IMG/VR virus record: IMGVR_UViG_3300028831_000617
Span: 1 to 59,632 of that record
Direction: 5' to 3' (one strand)
Origin: a virus
DNA: 59,632 nucleotides
Below the pieces are notes generated by a model that ran no database searches, was not told the origin of the DNA, and worked only from the letters and a program-made list of their open reading frames with translations. Each line of letters begins with the position of its first letter. Within the stretch, counting starts at the first letter, position 1. Positions 32,211-40,903 of this stretch are shown piece after piece. The translations under genes were made by a program, and so were the position numbers.

Positions 32211-32641
32211 AAATTAAAATCCGGCGCGTGCACAGAATCTTTTCCGTTCAGGAAAAACCACTAACCACGGTGGGGTACTGGGCCTTCATGCCAGGCAAGC
32301 CAGGCGACTTCGCGCAGCCCGGATGGCTAGACATCGAAGTGCTGCATTTGTCCGACATCCGATTTCACTGGGCCGTCGTCGGCCACGAGTTGATCGAGGC
32401 TTTCTACTGCCGCCTCTTTGGCATCAGCACGGAAGTTTGCGACCAGTGGGACGAGCACTTTGAATGGCTCTACTCGCAAGGAAAGGTTCCGAAGTCCGTC
32501 GAGGCGGGAGACGTTCGTGGTTGCCCTTATTTTGTTGGTCATCTCCTGGGAAAGGCCTGGGAACACCTCTGCATACGCTTGACGTTCGCCTCCTGGGAAC
32601 GTTATCTGGCGGAGTGCGATAGGCTGATGAACGTCAAATAA
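32207..32641 (+). CDS. HExxE-motif phage protein, possible metalloenzyme
   Basis: 144 residues. VVGHELIEAFYCRLFGI followed by CDQWDEHFE is a pattern I know from several phages (HExxEa...gi...D.fD..fE), with His and Glu placed like a metal site. Related phage proteins have no proven activity. There is no signal peptide. It overlaps the upstream gene by ATGA and the downstream gene by TAATG. Confidence 0.65.
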   Translation: MKIKIRRVHRIFSVQEKPLTTVGYWAFMPGKPGDFAQPGWLDIEVLHLSDIRFHWAVVGHELIEAFYCRLFGISTEVCDQWDEHFEWLYSQGKVPKSVEAGDVRGCPYFVGHLLGKAWEHLCIRLTFASWERYLAECDRLMNVK

Positions 32642-32793
32642 TGGAACGCGCCGAACTCATAGATCACCTGCGTAGCCTCCTGGACATGCTGGCGCAGTCT
32701 GACGACGACGTGCTGAACCTGGACGAAGGCGACCTCAGGATCAAAGCGTTGAGCGAGGCCATCCGCCTGCTGGATGACAAAGCCTATGGTTGA
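32641..32793 (+). CDS. Very small acidic protein, 50 aa
   Basis: Reads MERAELIDHLRSLLDMLAQS, then DDDVLNLDEGDLRIKALSEA and a short end. Two acidic helices. The ATG shares a base with the previous TAA (TAATG) and the stop overlaps the next gene's start, so it fits the operon exactly. Function unknown. Confidence 0.6.
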   Translation: MERAELIDHLRSLLDMLAQSDDDVLNLDEGDLRIKALSEAIRLLDDKAYG

Positions 32794-32986
32794 TGAAGGT
32801 TACGAACAAGTTAAGAACGACGCGCTTGGCGAGTTGCTTTTGAAGGCCGACGAAATCTGTCATTTTCCGAGTGGCCGCCAGCTTGACGTGCTGGAAATTA
32901 TCGCGGCGCTTGAACTGGCCGGACACAAGGATTTGGCAGCAAAAATTAAGTCCGAAGCCATTCGTGTGAAGTATTCCCGAAGATAA
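32786..32986 (+). CDS. Small helical hypothetical protein, 66 aa
   Basis: Starts MVDEGYEQVKNDALGELLLK; an alternative in-frame ATG at 32774 adds four residues. Ends in a basic IRVKYSRR. No family recognised. Confidence 0.55.
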   Translation: MVDEGYEQVKNDALGELLLKADEICHFPSGRQLDVLEIIAALELAGHKDLAAKIKSEAIRVKYSRR

Positions 32987-32989
32987 CGC

Positions 32990-33406
32990 ATGAACGAAGA
33001 ACGCCAAGGGCCGGACCCCGACACGCTGCGCAAGCTGGCGGGCATGATGCCCAGCTTCATTGCAGGCATGGAGCAGAAGCGGGCAAGGGGCAAGGGCGTC
33101 AAGGTCGTGGCACGGAAGGCTCGGAGAATCTGCAGTATCTGTGCGCGGCTGTTCGACTACGCAGAAACGACGGAGGAGATCACGATGGGCACCGGGCACT
33201 GCGAACTGTGCGCGGCCAAGCTCAAAGAGGGATACGCAGCCCTGGTTTGCGCCGACAGGTTTGCGTTCGTGAAATCAGAACGGCTCAAGGACCTGGCGGG
33301 CACGGTGGAGCAAGTGTCACCGGAGGTCATGGCGGAAGTCGAGAAGCACTACGTCACGGAATGGAAGAAAGAAGATGGCGCGGAGGATAAACCAGAGCTT
33401 TCTTGA
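32990..33406 (+). CDS. Zinc-finger-like phage protein, 138 aa
   Basis: Basic centre (KRARGKGVKVVARKARR), then CSICARLFDYAE and CELCAAKLKEGYAAL, two CxxC pairs about 27 residues apart suggesting a zinc ribbon. It may bind nucleic acid. Its 3' end overlaps the next gene by 32 nt. Confidence 0.6.
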   Translation: MNEERQGPDPDTLRKLAGMMPSFIAGMEQKRARGKGVKVVARKARRICSICARLFDYAETTEEITMGTGHCELCAAKLKEGYAALVCADRFAFVKSERLKDLAGTVEQVSPEVMAEVEKHYVTEWKKEDGAEDKPELS

Positions 33407-33764
33407 AGCAGTTGATGCGTGCCCGCCATTCGTGGCGTTTGTGTTGGGTAGGCGGAATGGTTCCAGGACTCGCGCTGCGATAATTGAGTTCTGCGTTGCC
33501 TCTGGTCTTTCCGAGACCACCGCTGCCCGCATCTCCCGGAAGCTCACCTGGGAAAGAGTTCCCGCCTGGCAGATAGACGTGTTCTGCCGGGCATGCGGCG
33601 TAAACCCGCTGTGCATGAAGCGGCACAGAGAGTACCTGCGGGAAACATGGCAGAGCAAAAGGCCGCTGGCACACCTTTCGGACCGGCAGTTGCGGGAGTT
33701 TAATCTTTTGAGCGCGCGGTGGCTGGCGCTTCGGGAAAGACGGCAGAGGGAGGCTAGGGCTTAG
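33375..33764 (+). CDS. Hypothetical basic protein with possible HTH, 129 aa
   Basis: RTRAAIIEFCVASGLSETTA followed by ARISRKLTWERVP looks like a helix-turn-helix, and the C-terminus is basic (LALRERRQREARA). It could be a regulator. It is the last rightward gene; its end overlaps the convergent virion gene by 11 nt. Confidence 0.55.
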   Translation: MARRINQSFLEAVDACPPFVAFVLGRRNGSRTRAAIIEFCVASGLSETTAARISRKLTWERVPAWQIDVFCRACGVNPLCMKRHREYLRETWQSKRPLAHLSDRQLREFNLLSARWLALRERRQREARA

Positions 33765-35529
33765 GGAGAGCAAGGAGGTCGAAGTCGGCGCGCTCAATGC
33801 AGGCGTCCCCGCCTATGCCGGGCGTTCCGTCCGCATTCAAAATCGTGAGTTCAAAGTAGAGGAAGCGTGCCTGCTCGTACACTTTCCAAATCACGTCATC
33901 GTTCGCCCTTTGGCCGTTCGCCTTCAACGCCGAAATCTTCGCACCGTCGGGACAGCTTAATGGACGGTCTTCCGGCTCGCTCCATAAGGGCGAACAAAGA
34001 TCATCAAGGTCGTTCGCGTCCACGACATGATGGCTGTTGCCGATTCGCAGCCGAACCACGCACGGAACATCTTGCTCCGACACGTCAGTATCAATTAGGA
34101 CGCTCCGCAAAATCTTCTCCCGATCAAACAGCCCCGTCGGTATCAACCCGCGCAGAATTGAGTTATATCCCTCGCGAACGTATCCCTGCCCGTCCAAATC
34201 CAAGTCCACGGAGGCGTCCGGCGGGTCTTTCAACACCGCAAACTCGCGGAAGAAGACGCCGCCCATTGATTTGATGGTCCAGTCGCGGGAGGAAGCGCCC
34301 AGAAGGTCTTGGGCTTCGTTGCACAGGTTGGCAGTGGGTGTTCTGCGGAAGTTCCTTAGCGCCGTGAAGCCGTGGTCCCGAACATCTGCGGTTTTCTTTT
34401 CAATCTGCGCCACCAGCGTCCAGTTGTTCAACGTGCTGCCCTTGGAGGGCCAGGAGAAGAACAACTCATGCGTGGTGGGCCGGTACTCGGCAACGGGGCC
34501 TTCGCAGTCGGAGCCGTCCAGGGCAGTGTCCGATTTACGGAAGATGACCCCGGACGCCCGGTGAATCCAATCGCTGGTTTCCATCTCGTCGCGCTCCGGG
34601 GCCGCGATGTAGGGATTGTATTTATAGATCGTGTCCCGGCTCATGTACCAGAAGTTCTTGCCGTCAGAGACGAGCGTGTTCGGGTACAGGAGGCAGCCGG
34701 TCTGGTTCTTGGGTTCAAAGTAAACCCGTTCAAAGGAGAACGTGGCGGAGGGCTGCAACGGATCGGAGGAGAGGGAGCCAACTTTCATCCTCCATATTGC
34801 GCGGCGGGTGAAAATGTAAACGCTGCCCAGTAACTCGCCGGCGGCCAGGATTTCGTCTCCGTAGGGGAGGTCTTGGCGACCGGCTTGCGACGTTGTGGGG
34901 TTAATCGTCCACGACTGCGGCAGGTTCAAGTCGGACCAGCGGATGCGGGTGAGTTGCTTCTCCCCAGCCTCCACGGTGTTCATCACGATCAGGAAGCCCG
35001 CGAATTGGATTACGACGCGCGCAGCCTGCGCGTAGGCGTTTAACTCCACAATGATCCCACTGGCTGTGGAATTTATGTCGTAGTAGCGCGGTTGGTTTGC
35101 TAGGTTCGTGAACACCACCACGTCCTTCAACTCGGCGGCCGTAAAATGCGTTCCCGGCGTCGCAAGGCCCGTCTGGTAGCTGTTCCAGGAGCCGGTGGTT
35201 TCGTCCAACAAGGACAAGCGGGAGGCCGTGGCATTGAACAGGCGGCGCACGCCCTGAGAATCTGTGGACTCGAAGAAGGTTGTGATCGGTTCACGGGTGC
35301 CGCCCTGGTGGTGGAAGTCCCAGTTGCGGTAGGCGTGTTCAAACACACCGTCCGCGTAGAAACGCTGGAAGCCGTCGGCGCGACACAATTTATTTTCGTC
35401 GGTCACCGCAAAGTTCTCCTTCCAGCGAAACGCGCCTGGCGGGATTTCGGCTGGACGGCTACGCAGATCCAAAAGTCCCGAGAGTGGCCGCAAGGAAATT
35501 GTTGACCAGATTTCTCTTTTTGATGGCAT
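33754..35529 (-). CDS. Virion structural protein, probable tail/stabilization component
   Basis: 591 residues starting MPSKREIWSTISLRPLSGLL. The early DLRSRPAEIPPGAFRWKENF motif and the following repeated beta-rich blocks (SWTINPTTSQAGRQDLPYGD, YIFTRRAIWRMKVG) resemble podoviral tail-tube or DNA-stabilization beta-propellers. Assignment is from pattern. It is the last gene of the leftward 46-33.7 kb group. Confidence 0.6.
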   Translation of the reverse strand: MPSKREIWSTISLRPLSGLLDLRSRPAEIPPGAFRWKENFAVTDENKLCRADGFQRFYADGVFEHAYRNWDFHHQGGTREPITTFFESTDSQGVRRLFNATASRLSLLDETTGSWNSYQTGLATPGTHFTAAELKDVVVFTNLANQPRYYDINSTASGIIVELNAYAQAARVVIQFAGFLIVMNTVEAGEKQLTRIRWSDLNLPQSWTINPTTSQAGRQDLPYGDEILAAGELLGSVYIFTRRAIWRMKVGSLSSDPLQPSATFSFERVYFEPKNQTGCLLYPNTLVSDGKNFWYMSRDTIYKYNPYIAAPERDEMETSDWIHRASGVIFRKSDTALDGSDCEGPVAEYRPTTHELFFSWPSKGSTLNNWTLVAQIEKKTADVRDHGFTALRNFRRTPTANLCNEAQDLLGASSRDWTIKSMGGVFFREFAVLKDPPDASVDLDLDGQGYVREGYNSILRGLIPTGLFDREKILRSVLIDTDVSEQDVPCVVRLRIGNSHHVVDANDLDDLCSPLWSEPEDRPLSCPDGAKISALKANGQRANDDVIWKVYEQARFLYFELTILNADGTPGIGGDACIERADFDLLALPKP

Positions 35530-35574
35530 GGCGCTTCCAGGTGCGCCGGTGGGGAGAGATTACTCCGGCAGCCG

Positions 35575-36489
35575 TTAAGCGTCAATCGCCGCAATCCGCC
35601 CCACGTACTGCTGCCAGTCCAGCTTGAATACGTTCCTCTCAAGGTAAGCGCGTTCTGCGGCAATGCTGTGCCAGTGTTCTTGCACTTTGAGCTTCGCCAG
35701 CGCGATGTCGTGCCCGCCGCCGAGTCTTGAAATCAAATCCTGAGCCACGTCGGGAGGGCAGCACAGGTGAGCGCAAATCATGGTGTTGTAGAAACACTGC
35801 CAAAGTTCGATGCGGTACGGCGGCCTGGTCTTGGTGCGGAAGCGGTGGCCGATTTGGAGCGATTTGCAGAGCCTTATTTGTCCGCCCGCCAGCAGCACTT
35901 TCATGGACAGCAACTCCTCCTCGGAGCCAAAGCCGTTCAGGGCGCAGAGGCCGCCCAGGGAAAGAAAGAACTCGCGGTTGATGAGGTAACACGCGCCCAT
36001 TACCGCGCTGAGTTCGTAGCCATCTGCGTCTTTCTTTTCGGGACGCCATTTGCCGGTCAGGATGCGCGTGCGTACCGGCTCCTTCTGGTCATGCACGACG
36101 AGGCGAGCGCCGAAGTACTTCTCTCGCTGCGTTTCTCCCACCTCACCGATGTTGACGCAGGAGCCGCAGAACAGGGTGGTTCGAGGAAAGGGGTATGTGC
36201 TCGGATCGAAATTTCCCAAACCGGAAAATACTCTGACATGGCTGTCGGTGAAGAACAACCAGTCCCGGGTCGCGTGCAAGGCCCCGATGTGGCGGGAAGC
36301 GCCCCCGCCAGTCCTGTGCGCGTTGTGAATAACCCGTACGGATTTGTCCTCCAGGGTGACGGGGGTGCTGCTGGCATCATCAATAACCAGAAGTTCCGCC
36401 TGCGGTGCCGCTTCCCGGATGCTGCGCACGGTGGCGTTTAACTCAGCGGGCGATTCATTTAAAACGGGAACGACAACGCTGCAGTTCAT
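35575..36489 (-). CDS. Family 2 glycosyltransferase
   Basis: 304 residues with a GT-A fold: MNCSVVVPVLNESPAEL at the start, LLVIDDASS (nucleotide-sugar site), then DWLFFTDSHVRVF supplying DxH in place of DxD for metal. LGGLCALNGFGSEEELLSMK resembles the acceptor-side motif of polypeptide GalNAc-type transferases. It should transfer a sugar from a nucleotide donor; the acceptor is unknown. It is ATGA-coupled to 36486-37289. Confidence 0.85.
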   Translation of the reverse strand: MNCSVVVPVLNESPAELNATVRSIREAAPQAELLVIDDASSTPVTLEDKSVRVIHNAHRTGGGASRHIGALHATRDWLFFTDSHVRVFSGLGNFDPSTYPFPRTTLFCGSCVNIGEVGETQREKYFGARLVVHDQKEPVRTRILTGKWRPEKKDADGYELSAVMGACYLINREFFLSLGGLCALNGFGSEEELLSMKVLLAGGQIRLCKSLQIGHRFRTKTRPPYRIELWQCFYNTMICAHLCCPPDVAQDLISRLGGGHDIALAKLKVQEHWHSIAAERAYLERNVFKLDWQQYVGRIAAIDA

Positions 36490-37289
36490 GGTTGCTTTGA
36501 CGGCTTCGCGCTGTTATCGTAGCGGCAGTGCCAAATCTTTGTTCCGCCCCAGTTTCCGGTGACAACCTCGCCCCACTTGAAGCCTCTGCCGCAGTAAGCG
36601 CAACGCTCGAAGGCCCAGCGTTTTAGTTTTTGCCAAGGATGGATTTGCAGCTTCCAGTGCCAGATGTGCCAGCGCGGGTGCTTCCACCAAGGCCGTTCCT
36701 CTCTGAGAATCCACGCGTAGATGCAGGACGCCATTCTTTCGATTCTCTCCTTTCGGTTCGTGGAGGTTCCCCATTTACGCACGATGTCATCTCTCAGCGA
36801 ATCAGTTGGGTTCTCGGCAAAGAGCATGATGTCGAACAGGCGGCGCTGCATCCAGCGGCGCGGCTTTTTCCAGTTGGTTCTGCCGTCCTTGTTGAAGTGA
36901 ACGCACGCGGCTAGGAAGAAAAGGTTTAGCGCAATGGCTGTGACGCTCATGTTGGGCATCCCCGCCCCGGCGTTTTCCGGGTAGAAGTAGCCGCAGTAGT
37001 AAACTTTCTCTACCGGGCCAATCGGTTCTCCGGTCGAGTCTTCCTTGCGCGATTCAAAAACCCTGTCCCAGTCCTCGTCAAATCGTTTGATGATCTTTTC
37101 AAGGACTGCTTGGTCGCCGTGCCGGGACCGCATGAACCAACCGCACGAATCGTCGGTGCCGTCTTTCTCCGGGTCAACGTGCCAGACCGTGATGAATGGA
37201 TGCCAATAACGGTACGAGAAGGTTTTTAGACGATGCCTCGTGAACCACGGGAAAGGAATTACGAAGGCTTGGGTTTGTGAGTCGTGCAT
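36486..37289 (-). CDS. Conserved phage protein, 267 aa
   Basis: Trp/Arg/His-rich. The early part (PFPWFTRHRLKTFSYRYWHP, WHVDPEKDGTDDSCGW) and the C-terminal CAYCGRGFKWGEVVTGNWGG (zinc knuckle) match a protein I have seen in many phages, often annotated as hypothetical. It could bind nucleic acid. Role unknown; it sits in the glycosyltransferase operon. Confidence 0.65.
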   Translation of the reverse strand: MHDSQTQAFVIPFPWFTRHRLKTFSYRYWHPFITVWHVDPEKDGTDDSCGWFMRSRHGDQAVLEKIIKRFDEDWDRVFESRKEDSTGEPIGPVEKVYYCGYFYPENAGAGMPNMSVTAIALNLFFLAACVHFNKDGRTNWKKPRRWMQRRLFDIMLFAENPTDSLRDDIVRKWGTSTNRKERIERMASCIYAWILREERPWWKHPRWHIWHWKLQIHPWQKLKRWAFERCAYCGRGFKWGEVVTGNWGGTKIWHCRYDNSAKPSKQP

Positions 37290-37307
37290 AGAGCAACAGA
37301 GAAAAGC

Positions 37308-37493
37308 TCACGGCTTTTTGACTGGCTTAATTTGGCCGCAACGCGGGCACGCGCGGTTATCGGGAACGGTTCCGCATTTAGGGCAAAAGAACTGGGCTTC
37401 AACCATGCCTCCTTTCGGCTGGTATTTTGCCTTACCTAAACATCGCGGGCACACGCCCTCAATCTGAGGTGGCGCTCCGTCGAATATGCTCAT
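37308..37493 (-). CDS. Double zinc-ribbon small protein, 61 aa
   Basis: Three CxxC sets: CPRCLGK, CPKCGTV and CPRCGQI. Too small for catalysis, so an adaptor or RNA/DNA-binding role is likely. Confidence 0.65.
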   Translation of the reverse strand: MSIFDGAPPQIEGVCPRCLGKAKYQPKGGMVEAQFFCPKCGTVPDNRACPRCGQIKPVKKP

Positions 37494-37829
37494 TTATAAG
37501 CGTTCAAACTGTTCTTGGAGTTGGTCGTCCTCGGGTTCGTCATTTTTCTCCGCCAGCTTCGGTAACTCGTACCGTTCCACGGGAGCCTTGACGTGATACC
37601 GCGCCGCGCTGCGGGCGATTTCCTCCGTGGTAGGGTTGATCGAATAAATGGCCGATGGCCCAAAGAAGCGCGTGAAAGGCTTCTGCTCTCCGCATTGGGG
37701 CACGTCCACCCGGATAAAAGCGCCGCCCGCGATGGTGGCTTCAGACACGCGCCCGGCGATCTTCTGGTGCCCAAACAATTCCACGATGGCCCAGCAGTCG
37801 AAAAGCTCGGTTGATTTGTCAGCGTTCAT
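37494..37829 (-). CDS. Conserved phage protein, 111 aa
   Basis: ELFGHQKIAGRVSEATIAGG, then FIRVDVPQCG and FFGPSAIYSINPTTEEIAR are blocks of a small protein common in tailed phages, without known function. The acidic C-terminus is disordered-looking. A large hairpin lies just upstream. Confidence 0.65.
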   Translation of the reverse strand: MNADKSTELFDCWAIVELFGHQKIAGRVSEATIAGGAFIRVDVPQCGEQKPFTRFFGPSAIYSINPTTEEIARSAARYHVKAPVERYELPKLAEKNDEPEDDQLQEQFERL

Positions 37830-37846
37830 AACAGGTTAAAGTTCAC

Positions 37847-37943
37847 GGGGCTGGCAGTTCGCCCGGCAGCCTGCGCTCTTTCGGCTCGCTCTGCCTATAA
37901 ACGCAGGAAGCGACCGCCGTGCTGGCTGCCAGCCCCTTTTTTT
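37847..37943 (+). terminator. Large perfect hairpin with T-run (terminator-like or structured RNA)
   Basis: GGGGCTGGCAG (37847-37857) pairs perfectly with CTGCCAGCCCC (37926-37936), followed on the plus strand by seven T. The 68-nt loop holds a further CTGCG/CGCAG stem. The genes on both sides read leftwards, so a plus-strand terminator would act on antisense transcripts; on the minus strand it could be a structured leader of 37494-37829. Confidence 0.5.
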
Positions 37944-37997
37944 GGTTTAGATCACACGGCAGATAACGCGCTGCCGCCCGCGTGAACCGTGTCGTGA

Positions 37998-38318
37998 TTA
38001 CTTCAACTCTGGCGTGCCAACAATCACGCCGAGGTTCGCGGCGCGAGCGCCAGCGACATGGAGTGTGATGGTTTCCTGCACGTCTTCCACGCCTGCGCCC
38101 AGGTCGGCGTCCGCGTCAATCAGGAACGTGGTGTCGCCCGGCGTGTCCGAGGACACCAGGTAGGCGGACAAGCCATCATCGGCGGGCTCAACCCTCGAAT
38201 CGCCGGAGATAACAGACCACTTTGGCGGTCCGTCCAGTTGGGCCGGCTTGCCTTTGAGGGTTACGGGGTTGAGGGTGAGTTTGATCTTCTGCTCGTTTGT
38301 TACGGCTACTTCAGTCAT
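37998..38318 (-). CDS. Ig-like (Big2-type) phage protein, 106 aa
   Basis: MTEVAVTNEQKIKLTLNPVT, then WSVISGDSRVEPADDG and GDTTFLIDADADLG make a bacterial Ig-like domain as found in phage decoration and tail proteins. AAAGG lies 4 nt before the ATG. An in-frame ATG at 38420 with a GGA site would add 34 residues (MKVIIQIFGEEHC start) and would fit the operon spacing better, so the N-terminus is uncertain. Confidence 0.65.
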   Translation of the reverse strand: MTEVAVTNEQKIKLTLNPVTLKGKPAQLDGPPKWSVISGDSRVEPADDGLSAYLVSSDTPGDTTFLIDADADLGAGVEDVQETITLHVAGARAANLGVIVGTPELK

Positions 38319-38437
38319 GGTGCCTTTCTTGGTTTTGAGTTCAGGCAAAGAGAACTTCAACCCCAAGCGGCCACGCCTGCGGCAATGCTCCTCGCCAAAA
38401 ATTTGAATGATAACCTTCATAATCTTTTTCCAGAGTG

Positions 38438-38653
38438 TCACGCCTTCCACTTTCGAGACAAGCCTTTTGGCCAAGGCTTGATGTTGGCGAAGCTTACCTC
38501 CTGGTGCTGAACGTGGCCGGTGCTGTTCGTGAGGATCGAATCCGGCGTTATTTCCAGGACCGACGCAAGGCTGGCAGCCCACACGCAATGACTGGTAACC
38601 ACAGCGGACCTTATTTCCACGACGAACGGCAGGAGCTTGGGTTTCTTTTTCAC
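38438..38653 (-). CDS. Hypothetical phage protein, 71 aa, GTG start
   Basis: The GTG overlaps the TGA of the glycosyltransferase-like gene upstream (GTGA). Reads MKKKPKLLPFVVEIRSAVVT; strand-rich with a basic C-terminus (KPWPKGLSRKWKA). No family recognised. Confidence 0.5.
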   Translation of the reverse strand: MKKKPKLLPFVVEIRSAVVTSHCVWAASLASVLEITPDSILTNSTGHVQHQEVSFANIKPWPKGLSRKWKA

Positions 38654-39426
38654 GGCTTGTAAAGCAAATCGGCGGTGGCGTTTTCGTCCACCCAAGGCAA
38701 GAACTTTCTCAGCTTCACCGGCCAGTTGGTGTTGCGTTGGAGGCGTTGCCAGTGTTCCAGGGCGCGGTCGTAGCCATAGAAAGCCTGCTTGAAGGCCACC
38801 TGCTCGGGCAGGAGATAGGCCATGTGATCAAATACCACTCCCTCAATCCTGGCACGGTGGCGCGGCAGGCAGTGTTCGCGCGCCGAACCGCTGAGCTTGG
38901 GAGGCTCGTGCGTAATCATCCTGTTTCCCGGCTCGAATCGCCACGCCCTGAGCCATTCAGAGGGCCTGTTTCCCCAGGTGTCCTCGGAAGTGACGACGAT
39001 GTTCGGACCGATGAAGTATCGGCAGTAGAACCGGGCGCAGTTGTGGACCGGGTTATCCTCGAAGAACTTCACTATCCATTCCAACTGCCACGGCTCCCAA
39101 AGCTCGTCACAGTCAATCTGCATGAGGGTGCACGGCTCTTTAATCTTTTCCAGCGCCGCATTGCACATGGCGGTCTTGCCGGGCCAAAGCTGCTGCTGGT
39201 AAACGTGGATTCTGGGGTGGCTGCGCAACGAATTTAAGAGCGCCGTGGTGCCATCCCGGCTGAGGCGCGGCGACTGAGGCTTGGTCCAGGACGTGTCTTT
39301 GACGCTGGCGGCTTGGCCCTCAACAATACTCCACCGCCACGAAGTCTTGAGCCGGTTGAAGGTCGCCAGTTGTGCAAGCAGGAACGGGAAGCCGTCCAGG
39401 ACGATGGTGAGCAGGTGCAAATTCAC
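38650..39426 (-). CDS. Glycosyltransferase-like protein, 258 aa, GTG start
   Basis: MNLHLLTIVLDGFPFLLAQL opens a GT-A-like nucleotide-sugar fold; TLMQIDCDELWEPWQLEWI is a DxD-type metal motif and HLPRHRARIEGVVFDHMAYL-like C-terminal His residues follow. The GTG at 39426 overlaps the preceding stop (GTGA), so I prefer it to a longer frame that runs into the upstream gene. Acceptor unknown. Confidence 0.65.
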   Translation of the reverse strand: MNLHLLTIVLDGFPFLLAQLATFNRLKTSWRWSIVEGQAASVKDTSWTKPQSPRLSRDGTTALLNSLRSHPRIHVYQQQLWPGKTAMCNAALEKIKEPCTLMQIDCDELWEPWQLEWIVKFFEDNPVHNCARFYCRYFIGPNIVVTSEDTWGNRPSEWLRAWRFEPGNRMITHEPPKLSGSAREHCLPRHRARIEGVVFDHMAYLLPEQVAFKQAFYGYDRALEHWQRLQRNTNWPVKLRKFLPWVDENATADLLYKP

Positions 39427-40178
39427 AGCCCGGCCCTTCCCAGAAGTTCCGCCGTCCTGTTCTTGTAACTGCCCCAGCAATGAATCGTGTGGGCGCGCAC
39501 CAGCTTTCCCTGCGGCGTCACGAAGTGCGGCTTGTGATCCTTCCAGACCAGGCGCTTGGATTCGTTTGCTTCTGTGGCCAGCGCGAAGCCTGGAACTTGC
39601 TGGTGCATTCCTGGATCGAACACTGTGTCGTCTGCGGGTAGTGAAAGATTGCCGACCGACCATGTTGAGCGGCGATCTTTATGCACGGTGTCCCAAAATA
39701 CCATGTCGTGGTCGTGCTCGGTCCACTCCTGCTTCAAGAGCGCGACCTGGCAGAACGACTCTAACGGAAGGATGGAATTTATCAGCATGGGCGCAACGAT
39801 TCTGCCGTTCTCAAAGAAGCAGGAGGCGAAGTCATACTTCAAAAACGGAGCGCAGGCTTCCCTCAAGTCCGAAAAGATGAGCACGTCCCAGTCTGGTGTG
39901 AACACCGGCGGCTCGATGTTGCCCGCCCACATCTGGTCGCAGAGCAGGAACCAGCGCGCGATGGAGGAAAAGTTTAAGTTGCCGTTTTTGGAGCAGGGTA
40001 CGGGCATGGACACGCTGATAATACGGATTACTTCGGGGCCTTTCAACTCGGGATCGTTGGTGATGATCCTCACCGGACAGCCAGAGAAGGCCCGCGCGGC
40101 TTTGATGGCGTCGTTAAGCCCGGCGTATCGCTGGCAGCCGGGGTAGCCCTGCACGATGCTGGTAAAAACGACGGTCAT
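39423..40178 (-). CDS. Glycosyltransferase-like protein, 251 aa
   Basis: MTVVFTSIVQGYPGCQRYAG starts a Rossmann/GT-A strand; DWDVLIFSDLREACAPFLKY would provide the DxD-type site. The rest is alpha/beta with a basic C-terminus. It lies between two other sugar-transferase-like genes with ATGA overlaps, which supports the call. Six codons of an upstream in-frame start are excluded because the ATG at 40178 overlaps the previous stop. Confidence 0.55.
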   Translation of the reverse strand: MTVVFTSIVQGYPGCQRYAGLNDAIKAARAFSGCPVRIITNDPELKGPEVIRIISVSMPVPCSKNGNLNFSSIARWFLLCDQMWAGNIEPPVFTPDWDVLIFSDLREACAPFLKYDFASCFFENGRIVAPMLINSILPLESFCQVALLKQEWTEHDHDMVFWDTVHKDRRSTWSVGNLSLPADDTVFDPGMHQQVPGFALATEANESKRLVWKDHKPHFVTPQGKLVRAHTIHCWGSYKNRTAELLGRAGL

Positions 40179-40903
40179 GGTTTTGGCCCAGCCCAATGGT
40201 TAGAGAACGCGCCTTCAATGTCGGGCATGTTAGTGATATCAATGAGGCCGCGCTTGGCCAACTCGCGCAACTCCTCGTTGGTCATCTTCTGGCAAAAAAA
40301 GATGGGGTCATCGTACGGAATGGGGCGGTCGCGATCTACGCCGAACGAGTACCGGCAGAATTTCTCGGGGAACTCCTCCTCCAAGCGGCGAAACTTGGAT
40401 TCGCCCACATTTTGCGGGTGCTTCTCCTGGCCCGTGCCCAGGTACATGCGCACCAACTCCGGGATGAACCAGTGACGCACCAGCATTAACGACTGCGTGG
40501 TTCCCATCTGCCGGCAGTTGCCGAAGATGCAGCCGTGATCCCCAATTTCTTCGTACATCTTTTCGACGTAGGGGCCGAAGGCCAGGAGGTCCTGCTCTTT
40601 GAATAGCGCATCCGTCTCGTTGCAGTAGGCCAGCATCAGGAGCGCCAGCACAGAGGAGGTGCCGCCGCAGAAGTGGTAGGGCTTCTCAACAGAGAGCACC
40701 TGCCCGCAGTGGCCTAGGTCGCCAGAGAGAACGATCCAGTGGCCGCCTCCATCTGGAACAACCGAGCTTCCGCTGCCCAGGACGATCACGCGCTCCGGGT
40801 TGGTGTAGCGCATGACGTTTTCCCACCAGATATGGAAGAACCATTGCTGCGCGGGCGTGCGCTGATGATAGCCGCTCAAGACGGTGTATTTTGGCAGGCT
40901 CAT
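40175..40903 (-). CDS. Probable sugar-transfer protein of the island, 242 aa
   Basis: MSLPKYTVLSGYHQRTPAQQ and RVIVLGSGSSVVPDGGG form strands of a GT-A-like fold; LFKEQDLLAFGPYVEKMYEE is typical of a family of phage/bacterial transferase-like proteins with an 'EQD' metal/donor motif. Function not proven. Coupled by ATGA on both sides. Confidence 0.5.
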   Translation of the reverse strand: MSLPKYTVLSGYHQRTPAQQWFFHIWWENVMRYTNPERVIVLGSGSSVVPDGGGHWIVLSGDLGHCGQVLSVEKPYHFCGGTSSVLALLMLAYCNETDALFKEQDLLAFGPYVEKMYEEIGDHGCIFGNCRQMGTTQSLMLVRHWFIPELVRMYLGTGQEKHPQNVGESKFRRLEEEFPEKFCRYSFGVDRDRPIPYDDPIFFCQKMTNEELRELAKRGLIDITNMPDIEGAFSNHWAGPKP

